This document shows, piece after piece, positions 1-4,790 of a stretch of DNA of 6,260 nt; the stretch's first letter is position 1, and the number at the start of each line of letters is the position of its first letter. The stretch lies in NCBI GenBank assembly GCA_030635865.1, contig DAOVYA010000096.1, forward strand, positions 1 through 6,260, written 5' to 3'. Origin of the DNA: Gammaproteobacteria bacterium. GTDB taxonomy: Bacteria; Pseudomonadota; Gammaproteobacteria; UBA9214. Made by a program: the position numbers and the translations under genes. The notes below the pieces were generated by a model. That model did no database searches and was not told the DNA's origin. It saw nothing but the letters and a program-made list of their open reading frames with translations.

Positions 1-251
1 ATGTCCACCGGGATGCCGCGGCCATCGTCACTGACCGTCACCGAGTTATCACTGTGCAGCACCACCGATATTTCATGGCAGTGGCCTGCCAGCGCCTCAT
101 CGATCGAGTTATCGACCACCTCGACTACCATGTGGTGCAGGCCGGTGCCGTCATCGGTGTCCCCGATATACATACCCGGGCGTTTGCGTACCGCGTCCAG
201 GCCTTTCAGAACCTTGATATTCGATGAATCGTAGGTGTTTTTCTCTACCAT
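1..251 (-). CDS. gyrB: DNA gyrase subunit B, N-terminal fragment (cut by window edge)
   Basis: The ATPase subunit of DNA gyrase powers ATP-dependent negative supercoiling together with GyrA. Only the first 83 codons plus two bases are present; the rest lies beyond position 1. The reading starts [18 protein letters not shown] and continues through [19 protein letters not shown], the hallmark opening of bacterial GyrB. The GHKL ATP-binding elements are visible: Glu44 (general base), Asn48 in VVDNSIDEA (Mg-coordinating) and the DDGRGIP loop at 75-81. The ATG at 251-249 is supported by an in-frame TAA shortly upstream and a weak AGGG ribosome site (262-259) seven bases before the start. It follows recF with a 34-bp gap, the usual end of the dnaA-dnaN-recF-gyrB cluster. 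ParE is the paralogue to exclude; the N-terminal sequence and context favour GyrB. Confidence 0.97.
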   Translation of the reverse strand, partial: MVEKNTYDSSNIKVLKGLDAVRKRPGMYIGDTDDGTGLHHMVVEVVDNSIDEALAGHCHEISVVLHSDNSVTVSDDGRGIPVD

Positions 252-277
252 TTTAGCGCCCTGTAGTTAACCGGATC

Positions 278-283
278 ATTATA
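278..283 (-). promoter_or_regulatory. Possible -10 element for gyrB
   Basis: A perfect TATAAT reads on the minus strand at 283-278, in the 34-bp recF-gyrB gap and about 27 bases before the gyrB start. A gyrB promoter would fit here, and gyrase genes are often transcribed separately in response to supercoiling. No good -35 hexamer is visible: the hexamer at 17-bp spacing is AACATT, and the better TGGCAA (309-304) is 20 bp away. The call rests on the -10 alone and could be chance in a short AT-rich gap. Confidence 0.3.
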
Positions 284-285
284 CC

Positions 286-1368
286 TTATCGCGTCTCCCG
301 AATGTTGCCATGTTCCACGTGAAACCTTCTCGCATCCCGCCAGTCCGCTGCATCAATAGCCGAGTCGTCAATGGCGGTCACAAACACCTGGGTATCCAGT
401 TCACGCAGTGCGCCGAGGATGCGAGCACGGTGCCCCGCATCCAGCTCGCTGGATAAGTCATCCAGCAAAAAAGCGCCCATCGGGACCTCGCTGGCACGCT
501 GCAGTTTTACCTGGGCCAGCAGGAAACCCACGGTCACAGCCTTCTGCTGCCCGCGTGAACAATGAGCGGAAATACTGTGCTCATCGAACAACAGGCTGAA
601 ATCAGCACGATGCGGACCAAACCGTGTATGCCCCCGTGCGCGGTCTTTCTCCAGGGCCTGCACAAGCACTTCAGGCAGGGCGGTATTGGCTGGCCAACCC
701 GGCTGGTATTTGACAGAAATTTCTGCCCCGGGCAACAGGCACTCGATTTCCTCCACCAGGTAGGGCCTCAGGGCCTCAAAATAGGTACTGCGAAACCGGT
801 GCATCTCCGCCGCTGTCTCAAGCAGTTCCGCATCCCAGGCACGGATCTCCGCAGGTGCTTGCTGTGCACGCAGCGCTGCATTACGTTGGCGCAGGGCACG
901 GCTATAGCGTTGCCAGACCTCCCGGTAGGCCTGTTCCACGTGGAACAGCGCCCAATCCAGCGCCTGGCGCCGGTAGCGTGGACCACCATTCAAAATCGTC
1001 GGGGTATCTGCACTAAAGACTTGCACCGGGAAGCGTCCCGCCAGATCCGACAAACGTTTTACGGGTTGTCCATCCAGATGGACCTGGAGGCCGTCAGCCC
1101 GTCGCTCGATTCCAATCGGCATGCCCCCCCGACCCTCCCACTGGCCAACCCGCCCAACCAGTCGGTAGGCCGATTGTCCGTAACGGATCAATTGCCCGGA
1201 CGTCGAGGCTCTGAAGGAGCGTACCCGTCCCAGACAATAAATCGCTTCCAGCAGGCTGGTTTTACCGGCGGCATTTTTACCTGTAACCAGGTTCAGGCCG
1301 GGTGAGAAGGTAAGCGGGCTATTTTGGATATTACGAAAATTGTGTATTTCAAATGACAGCAGCGCCAT
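286..1368 (-). CDS. recF: DNA replication and repair protein RecF
   Basis: RecF is an SMC/ABC-type ATPase that acts with RecO and RecR to load RecA at single-strand gaps and stalled forks. The 360 residues match the usual length (about 357 in E. coli). Visible parts in order: N-terminal EIHNFRNI, Walker A GKNAAGKT at 30-37 followed by SLLEAIYCLG, the family motif LFHVEQ at 141-146, the FGPHRADF segment near 250-257, the ABC signature SRGQQK at 271-276, and Walker B with D-loop FLLDDLSSELD at 300-310. All catalytic motifs look intact. The ATG at 1368 gives an N-terminus that aligns with the family, but no Shine-Dalgarno sequence is obvious upstream, which suggests low or coupled translation. 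It lies 61 bp after dnaN and 34 bp before gyrB. The coding sequence contains two ParB-site-like palindromes, each encoding Phe-His-Val-Glu. Confidence 0.97.
   Translation of the reverse strand: MALLSFEIHNFRNIQNSPLTFSPGLNLVTGKNAAGKTSLLEAIYCLGRVRSFRASTSGQLIRYGQSAYRLVGRVGQWEGRGGMPIGIERRADGLQVHLDGQPVKRLSDLAGRFPVQVFSADTPTILNGGPRYRRQALDWALFHVEQAYREVWQRYSRALRQRNAALRAQQAPAEIRAWDAELLETAAEMHRFRSTYFEALRPYLVEEIECLLPGAEISVKYQPGWPANTALPEVLVQALEKDRARGHTRFGPHRADFSLLFDEHSISAHCSRGQQKAVTVGFLLAQVKLQRASEVPMGAFLLDDLSSELDAGHRARILGALRELDTQVFVTAIDDSAIDAADWRDARRFHVEHGNIRETR
311..326. promoter_or_regulatory. parS: parS-like ParB binding site in the recF 3' end
   Basis: The plus strand reads TGTTCCACGTGAAACC. From memory, the bacterial parS consensus is TGTTNCACGTGAAACA, so this matches at 15 of 16 positions around the diagnostic CACGTG core. 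In the cell ParB would bind it, spread with CTP and recruit SMC or MukB-like condensin for origin segregation. An origin-proximal position is where chromosomal parS sites cluster. It lies within recF and encodes Phe349-His-Val-Glu352 of the C-terminus, so coding constraint could also explain part of the match. No parAB genes are in the window. Confidence 0.65.
932..947. promoter_or_regulatory. parS: parS-like ParB binding site within recF (perfect palindrome)
   Basis: The sequence TGTTCCACGTGGAACA is a perfect 16-bp palindrome centred on CACGTG. It is of the form used as parS in Pseudomonas (TGTTCCACGTGGAAC plus a variable last base, from memory). It is 621 bp from the second site and about 1.6 kb from the presumed oriC. 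The same bases encode Phe142-His-Val-Glu145, a motif conserved in RecF proteins that themselves need no parS, so a coincidental match must be considered. The matching outer bases TG and CA, which fall in the neighbouring Leu and Gln codons, argue for real site selection. Confidence 0.72.
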
Positions 1369-1429
1369 GGAACTGTAGGACTAAAGTGAAACCGCTGCTG
1401 ACTGATGTGGGTATATGGCGATGTGCGGG

Positions 1430-2530
1430 CTACAGACGCATGGGCATGACCACATAGCGGCAATCCTGACCGCCCGGCTTGTTGATCAGGGCGCTGCTGT
1501 TCGCGTCACTCATCTGGAGTTCCACATCTTCAGTCTCGATCACATTGAGCACGTCGAGCAGGTAGGTCACATTAAAACCCAGGACGATGGATTCACCCTC
1601 ATAACGGGCCTCTATTTCTTCTACGGCTTCCTCTTGTTCTGGATTATGTGCTTGAATTTTAATGTTATTTTCTGATACATCCAGACGAATCCCGCGGTAT
1701 TTTTCATTCGATAAAATCGACGTACGGGTGAGTGCCTGACGTAACTGATCGCGATTAATCAACAGGTGCTTGTCGGTGGTCTTCGGAATAACGCGCGTGT
1801 AATCCGGGAACCGTCCATCAATCAGCTTGGAAGTAAAGCGCAAGTCATCGGTCGTTATCCGGATGTGATTGCCGCCGATTTCAATCTGTACCATGCTGTC
1901 GTTCTCATCCAGTAAGCGATGCAATTCCTGCACACCCTTGCGCGGGACGATCACCTGCTGACCGGCGCCATCCCCCACATCCATCGCCAGTTCGCACAGC
2001 GCCAGGCGATGACCGTCGGTCGCTACCGCGCGTAATACGTTATCGGCAGTTTCCAGCATCAAGCCATTCAGGTAATAACGTACATCCTGTTGCGCCATGG
2101 CAAAAGCGGTGCGTTCGATGATTGTGTGCAGATCTTTTTGTGGAATTGAAAATTTGCGCGCGCTTTTAATCTTGTCAACAACAGGAAACTCATCGGCCGG
2201 TAATGTTGCCAGGGTAAAACGGCTTTTGCCGGAACGAATCAGGCAACGATCTTTTTTAATCGAAATATCAATTTGTGCTTCTTCGGGCAAGGTACGACAG
2301 ATATCCAGTAGTTTGCGCGCCGGCAGCGTGATATCACCTGTCTCCGCAACCGTTACACCAACCTGTGCCTGTAATTCCACCTCCAGGTCCGTTGCAGTTA
2401 ACTTGATATTTTTTTTGGTTGTAGTTACCAGAACATTACCAAGCACCGGTAGTGTTTGACGTCGTTCAACAACACCAATGACTTGCTGAAGGGGCTTTAA
2501 AAAAGCTTCTCTTTGAATACTGAATTTCAT
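1430..2530 (-). CDS. dnaN: DNA polymerase III beta subunit (sliding clamp)
   Basis: This is the ring-shaped homodimeric clamp that tethers DNA polymerase III and many repair partners to DNA. It has 366 residues, identical in length to E. coli DnaN. It begins MKFSIQREAFLKPLQQV, and the three clamp domains (about 1-120, 128-245, 246-366) are represented. Conserved stretches include LPVLGNVL (27-34), RSGKSRFTLATLPADEFP, the domain-2 segment QDVRYYLNGL and VATDGHRLA, TSKLIDGRFPDY, ILSNEKYRGIRL and NPEQEEAVEEIE. The C-terminal MPMRL, part of the partner-binding pocket, is intact. The ATG at 2530 aligns exactly with the family. No Shine-Dalgarno sequence is visible in the AT-rich leader, so coupling or an unstructured leader may aid initiation. 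It lies between dnaA and recF. Confidence 0.98.
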   Translation of the reverse strand: MKFSIQREAFLKPLQQVIGVVERRQTLPVLGNVLVTTTKKNIKLTATDLEVELQAQVGVTVAETGDITLPARKLLDICRTLPEEAQIDISIKKDRCLIRSGKSRFTLATLPADEFPVVDKIKSARKFSIPQKDLHTIIERTAFAMAQQDVRYYLNGLMLETADNVLRAVATDGHRLALCELAMDVGDGAGQQVIVPRKGVQELHRLLDENDSMVQIEIGGNHIRITTDDLRFTSKLIDGRFPDYTRVIPKTTDKHLLINRDQLRQALTRTSILSNEKYRGIRLDVSENNIKIQAHNPEQEEAVEEIEARYEGESIVLGFNVTYLLDVLNVIETEDVELQMSDANSSALINKPGGQDCRYVVMPMRL

Positions 2531-2580
2531 GGTTTAAATAATATATTCAAGTTAAATATCTTTATTGTTGTATTTATTAG
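2531..2580. other. AT-rich DNA unwinding element candidate
   Basis: By hand count 42 of these 50 bases are A or T, in sharp contrast to the flanking genes. The tract directly abuts the dnaN start and is separated from a perfect DnaA box by a short GC-rich block (GGCCGGCTG, 2580-2588). A stretch at 2557-2569 resembles the E. coli 13-mer only loosely (8 of 11 defined positions). On the minus strand the order is DnaA box, GC-rich block, then A-rich triplets such as TAATAA and CAACAATAA, resembling the box/GC/DnaA-trio order of a basal unwinding system. The tract also serves as the dnaN leader. Confidence 0.6.
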
Positions 2581-2593
2581 GCCGGCTGTATTC

Positions 2594-2602
2594 TGTGGAT
2601 AA
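2594..2602 (-). promoter_or_regulatory. DnaA box (perfect TTATCCACA)
   Basis: The plus strand reads TGTGGATAA, the exact complement of the high-affinity DnaA box TTATCCACA. It is the box nearest the AT-rich tract and points toward it on the minus strand, the position expected for nucleating DnaA on the strand to be opened. Confidence 0.88.
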
Positions 2603-2606
2603 GCCC

Positions 2607-2622
2607 ATAAACACACGTTTAT
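2607..2622. repeat. Short inverted repeat between the DnaA boxes
   Basis: ATAAAC-ACAC-GTTTAT is a perfect 6-bp inverted repeat with a 4-bp centre. A second, shorter palindrome, GTTT-ATTC-AAAC (2617-2628), overlaps its right arm. It lies 4 bp beyond the first DnaA box. It could bind a dimeric origin regulator or be chance in AT-rich DNA; I do not recognise it as a known site. Confidence 0.4.
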
Positions 2623-2681
2623 TCAAACAACTACAGTACCAGTCTTTTTATGTTTAATTGCTTGGAGACTTGTGCGATAGC

Positions 2682-2690
2682 TGTGGATAA
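2682..2690 (-). promoter_or_regulatory. DnaA box (perfect TTATCCACA), with adjacent half-match
   Basis: The plus strand reads TGTGGATAA, again a perfect high-affinity DnaA box in the same orientation as the first. The core GGATAA recurs at 2695-2700, exactly 10 bp (one helical turn) from the core at 2685-2690, giving a possible weak second DnaA contact on the same face of the helix. Confidence 0.88.
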
Positions 2691-2736
2691 AAAAGGATAA
2701 CTTTGTGCTTGTAAAACTGCCCACAGCTTTTCCACT

Positions 2737-4065
2737 TTATGTCGTCAAGGTTCTTAACAGGTTGTTGTAATCCTGGTTCATTCGGGCATCGCTTTCACGT
2801 AATTCAGCAATCTTGCGGCACGCATGCAAAACGGTGGTGTGATCACGACCGCCAAAGGCATCACCGATCTCCGGCAAACTATGGGTGGTTAATTCCTTGG
2901 CAAGCGTCATTGCAACCTGCCGCGGGCGGGCAATGGTGCGTGTGCGACGTGCAGACAGCAGCTCGCCAATACGAATTTTGTAGTATTCAACCACAACCTT
3001 TTGGATGTTGCTGATAGTGACCAGCTTGTCCTGTAATGCAAGCAGGTCACGCAGGGCCTCCCTGGCAAGATCCAGGGTAATTGGCTGGCCGGTGAAACGG
3101 GCACTGGCAGCAACACGCCGCAGGGCCCCTTCCAGTTCGCGGATATTGGACTGAAACCGCTTGGCAATAAAAAAGGCCACGTCGGTGGGCAATTCAACTG
3201 CACTCTGGTTGGCCTTGCTCATCAGGATGGCCACCCTGGTTTCCAGTTCGGCCGGTTCAATGGCGGCCGTCAGCCCCCACCCAAAGCGGGATTTAAGGCG
3301 CTCCTCCAGACCCTTCACCTCCTTGGGGTAGCGGTCACAGGTCAAGATTACCTGTTGCTGACTCTCAAGTAAGGCATTGAAAGTATGGAAAAATTCTTCC
3401 TGGGAGCGCTCCTTCCCGGCAAAAAACTGGATATCATCAATAAGCAGGGCATCCACCGTCCGGTAGAAGCGCTTGAAGTCATTGATTGTGTTGTGCTGCA
3501 GGGCCTGCACCATGTCTGCCACGAAGCGCTCGGAATGCAGGTAAACCACGCGGGCATTCGGTTTGTTGCGGACAATCAGGTTGCCCACGGCATGCATCAG
3601 GTGGGTTTTTCCCAGCCCGACGCCCCCGTAGATGAATAGCGGATTGTAGGCGCCACCGGGGTTTTCACCGACCTGCACGGAAGCGGCGCGTGCCAATTGG
3701 TTGGATTTGCCAGCTATGAAGGAATCGAAGGTGAAATCCGGGTTCAGGTTGCTTTTGTGATGCACCGGGGGCCTGTTCGTGGCGAGTTCCGGGGCTGGTG
3801 GTACCGGGTCAGGTATTTTGTGCGTACTGCCGATGTCGAGTTTTACACGGGTGTTGGCATCGGGTCCAAGCTCGTGCAGGGTCTGGGAAATGGTCTCGAA
3901 ATGATGTTTGCGTACCCAGTCGAGCACGAACTGGTTGGGGGCCAACAGACGCAGATCCTCACCGGACTCTACTGCGTGAAGTGGGCGTATCCAGGTGTTG
4001 AATTGTTGCTCCGGCAGCTCGTTTTCCAAACGAACCAGGCACTTTTGCCAGAGCGTCACATCCAC
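2737..4065 (-). CDS. dnaA: Chromosomal replication initiator protein DnaA
   Basis: DnaA is the AAA+ initiator that binds DnaA boxes, melts the origin and helps load DnaB helicase. Domain I (about 1-80) carries LWQKCL and [10 protein letters not shown] short proline-rich linker (about 81-105) follows. The AAA+ domain III has Walker [10 protein letters not shown] at 147-155, Walker [10 protein letters not shown] at 207-215, sensor I ILTCDRYP at 240-247, a probable arginine finger Arg277 in ELETR, and sensor II within [11 protein letters not shown] at 308-318. Domain IV has the box-binding signature [13 protein letters not shown] from 380 and [15 protein letters not shown] at 405-419. At 442 residues it is shorter than E. 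coli DnaA (467), the difference lying in the linker. The start is GTG at 4065-4063: an in-frame TGA lies two codons upstream, the N-terminus aligns with E. coli, and a G-rich ribosome site is well placed. Confidence 0.98.
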   Translation of the reverse strand: MDVTLWQKCLVRLENELPEQQFNTWIRPLHAVESGEDLRLLAPNQFVLDWVRKHHFETISQTLHELGPDANTRVKLDIGSTHKIPDPVPPAPELATNRPPVHHKSNLNPDFTFDSFIAGKSNQLARAASVQVGENPGGAYNPLFIYGGVGLGKTHLMHAVGNLIVRNKPNARVVYLHSERFVADMVQALQHNTINDFKRFYRTVDALLIDDIQFFAGKERSQEEFFHTFNALLESQQQVILTCDRYPKEVKGLEERLKSRFGWGLTAAIEPAELETRVAILMSKANQSAVELPTDVAFFIAKRFQSNIRELEGALRRVAASARFTGQPITLDLAREALRDLLALQDKLVTISNIQKVVVEYYKIRIGELLSARRTRTIARPRQVAMTLAKELTTHSLPEIGDAFGGRDHTTVLHACRKIAELRESDARMNQDYNNLLRTLTT

Positions 4066-4073
4066 CAGTCAAT

Positions 4074-4079
4074 CCCCCC
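4074..4079 (-). promoter_or_regulatory. Ribosome binding site supporting the dnaA GTG start
   Basis: The minus strand reads TGGGGGGAT, with six Gs at 4079-4074 ending 8 bases before the GTG. It is a G-rich Shine-Dalgarno variant rather than AGGAGG. It decides the start because the nearby ATG at 4061-4059 is out of frame with dnaA and an in-frame TGA (4071-4069) blocks longer versions. Confidence 0.6.
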
Positions 4080-4113
4080 ATTCTTGTTGTTTGACCACCG
4101 CAGTCGAGGAGTG

Positions 4114-4122
4114 GAGTCTATA
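4114..4122. repeat. 9-mer direct repeat, copy 1
   Basis: GAGTCTATA here is repeated exactly at 4163-4171, 49 bp away in the same orientation. Read on the minus strand each copy gives TATAGACTC, which contains a -10-like hexamer. This copy overlaps the proposed dnaA -10 element. The copies flank the DnaA box. Confidence 0.5.
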
Positions 4123-4145
4123 CCTGTCGAATAAAGTTATCCACA
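4117..4145 (-). promoter_or_regulatory. Candidate dnaA promoter overlapping a DnaA box
   Basis: On the minus strand TATAGA at 4122-4117 is a plausible -10 element, 51 bases before the GTG start. At 17-bp spacing the -35 position (4145-4140, TGTGGA) is a poor hexamer and falls within the perfect DnaA box at 4137-4145. A weak promoter whose -35 region is covered by a DnaA box would fit the known DnaA autorepression of dnaA transcription. An alternative start could use TATATA at 4173-4168. The position is inferred from hexamer similarity only. Confidence 0.4.
4137..4145 (+). promoter_or_regulatory. DnaA box (perfect TTATCCACA) in the dnaA/rpmH control region
   Basis: TTATCCACA reads directly on the plus strand, opposite in orientation to the two boxes in the dnaA-dnaN gap. 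It lies 72-80 bp upstream of dnaA and 33 bp before the rpmH -35 hexamer. It is the likely operator for DnaA control of its own gene and might also affect rpmH or form a second origin subregion. Confidence 0.87.
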
Positions 4146-4162
4146 TCCTCATCCAAGTCATT

Positions 4163-4171
4163 GAGTCTATA
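4163..4171. repeat. 9-mer direct repeat, copy 2
   Basis: GAGTCTATA is the second copy of the 9-mer at 4114-4122. It is followed by TACAGGT, whose ACAGGT (4173-4178) is the inverted counterpart of ACCTGT (4122-4127) after copy 1. The DnaA box is thus framed by both a direct and an inverted repeat. No regulator is recognised. Confidence 0.45.
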
Positions 4172-4177
4172 TACAGG

Positions 4178-4207
4178 TTGACAGTACAGCATTGAAAACA
4201 GTACTCT
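4178..4207 (+). promoter_or_regulatory. rpmH operon promoter
   Basis: A perfect -35 TTGACA at 4178-4183 is followed after 18 bp by TACTCT (4202-4207), which keeps the key T, A and final T of a sigma-70 -10 element. GCGCCC (4210-4215) follows immediately, a GC-rich discriminator typical of stringently controlled ribosomal promoters. The predicted transcript starts near 4214 and has a leader of about 58 bases before the rpmH ATG. It would drive rpmH-rnpA-yidD-yidC; no other strong promoter is evident before yidC. Confidence 0.65.
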
Positions 4208-4216
4208 TTGCGCCCT

Positions 4217-4234
4217 TTTCTGCCCGGGCAGAAA
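4217..4234. repeat. 18-bp perfect palindrome in the rpmH leader
   Basis: TTTCTGCCCGGGCAGAAA is a perfect 18-bp palindrome just after the predicted transcription start. In RNA it can form a 7-bp stem with a CCGG loop, close to the 5' end and about 24 bases before the rpmH ribosome site. It could stabilise the transcript end, act as a regulatory hairpin or bind a dimeric repressor. It lacks a following T run, so an intrinsic terminator is unlikely. Confidence 0.6.
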
Positions 4235-4271
4235 GCATTTTGACTGAGTAAACCACTGGAAGTAGCGTGTC

Positions 4272-4406
4272 ATGAAAAGAACTTATCAACCCAGCAACCT
4301 GAAGCGTAAGCGCACCCACGGCTTTCGTGCCCGTATGAGCACCAAGAACGGTCGTCGCGTCATCAATGCACGTCGTGCCAAGGGCCGGGCCAGTCTGTCC
4401 GTCTGA
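4272..4406 (+). CDS. rpmH: 50S ribosomal protein L34 (bL34)
   Basis: bL34 is a small, very basic protein that binds 23S rRNA in the large ribosomal subunit. The 44-residue reading starts [18 protein letters not shown] and ends [11 protein letters not shown], which is diagnostic; 44 residues equals the Pseudomonas length and is two shorter than E. coli. A GGAAG ribosome site (4258-4262) lies 9 bases before the ATG. The gene is the first of the plus-strand operon, divergent from dnaA as is standard. rnpA begins 6 bases after the TGA and in the same frame. Confidence 0.98.
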   Translation: MKRTYQPSNLKRKRTHGFRARMSTKNGRRVINARRAKGRASLSV

Positions 4407-4412
4407 TTTCCC

Positions 4413-4790
4413 TTGTGTGCAGGCGTAACGCGTTTCCCACGGCGGGTACGCCTGACAGAACCGGTTGATTATGAGCGGGTCTTCAAGCGTTGCCGCTATC
4501 GGCTGACCGATCGCTGGTTTACCTTGCTGGCGAATTCCAGCCCGCTTGACCGGCCCCGGCTTGGACTGGCGATTTCGAAAAAGGTGGCTCGCGACGCGGT
4601 GGCACGGAATCGCATCAAGCGCGTCATACGGGAAAGTTTCCGCCACTGGCAAACGCAACTGGATACGCTGGATATCGTGATACTGGGTCGTGCCGGTGTT
4701 GCTACTCAACCCAACAAGGCGCTCGATGCGGCCCTGGAAAAACTCTGGACACAGTTGATCGAAAAATGCGCTGGTTCATCCTCCAACTGA
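4413..4790 (+). CDS. rnpA: Ribonuclease P protein component
   Basis: RnpA is the small basic protein subunit of RNase P; it helps the catalytic RNA (not in this window) cut 5' leaders from precursor tRNAs. The 125-residue reading has FPRRVRL near the start (8-14), RPRLGLAISKKVARDAVARN (47-66) and the RNA-binding signature RNRIKRVIRESFRH at 65-78, then ALEKLW near 107. The start is unusual: the frame is closed upstream by the rpmH stop at 4404-4406, there is no in-frame ATG or GTG before the conserved region, and TTG at 4413 gives an N-terminus of family-like length (MCAGVTRFP against MVKLAFP in E. coli). There is no Shine-Dalgarno sequence, so translational coupling to rpmH, 6 bases away, is likely. 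Its 3' end overlaps yidD by 25 bp. Confidence 0.95.
   Translation: MCAGVTRFPRRVRLTEPVDYERVFKRCRYRLTDRWFTLLANSSPLDRPRLGLAISKKVARDAVARNRIKRVIRESFRHWQTQLDTLDIVILGRAGVATQPNKALDAALEKLWTQLIEKCAGSSSN

Larger units (their letters stand above)
2531..2736. other. oriC: Probable chromosomal origin region (oriC), dnaA-dnaN intergenic
   Basis: This 206-bp gap has no gene. It holds two perfect 9-mer DnaA boxes in the same orientation, 88 bp apart; a very AT-rich tract of about 50 bp next to dnaN; weaker box-like 9-mers such as TTTTCCACT (2728-2736, 7 of 9); and a 16-bp inverted repeat between the boxes. DnaA-box clusters beside dnaA with an adjacent AT-rich unwinding element define bacterial origins, and the dnaA-dnaN gap is used as oriC in many bacteria. 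The divergent rpmH-dnaA gap also carries a box, so a bipartite origin is possible. No GATC occurs here, unlike the Dam/SeqA-controlled E. coli origin. Assignment is inference from motifs and context. Confidence 0.75.

Noticed and set aside
562..1305. 247-codon open frame antisense to recF on the plus strand
   Set aside because: It lies wholly within recF, which has every family motif. The antisense translation shows no recognisable domain and its length is expected from the codon bias of the opposite strand.
1386..1393. Possible third parS site (GTGAAACC) in the dnaN-recF gap
   Set aside because: Only the right half matches; the adjoining bases lack CACGTG and the left half-site.
2557..2569. 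E. coli-type 13-mer origin repeat
   Set aside because: Only 8 of 11 defined positions agree and there is no tandem copy, so it is not distinguishable from general AT richness.
2717..2725. Additional DnaA box CTGCCCACA
   Set aside because: It matches only 6 of 9 positions, too weak to call beside the perfect boxes.
4059..4061. ATG as the dnaA start
   Set aside because: It is out of frame with dnaA; GTG at 4065-4063 is in frame, aligns with E. coli and has a G-rich ribosome site.
3697..4134. 145-codon open frame antisense to the dnaA start
   Set aside because: It is a shadow of DnaA domains I-III with no family resemblance and no ribosome site.
4217..4234. Intrinsic terminator between dnaA and rpmH
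   Set aside because: The stem is followed by AAAGCATTTTG rather than a T run on the plus strand, and it lies upstream of both divergent genes, where a terminator would serve neither.
4167..4709. 180-codon minus-strand open frame across rpmH and rnpA
   Set aside because: It covers two unmistakable plus-strand genes and the promoter, with no recognisable protein features.
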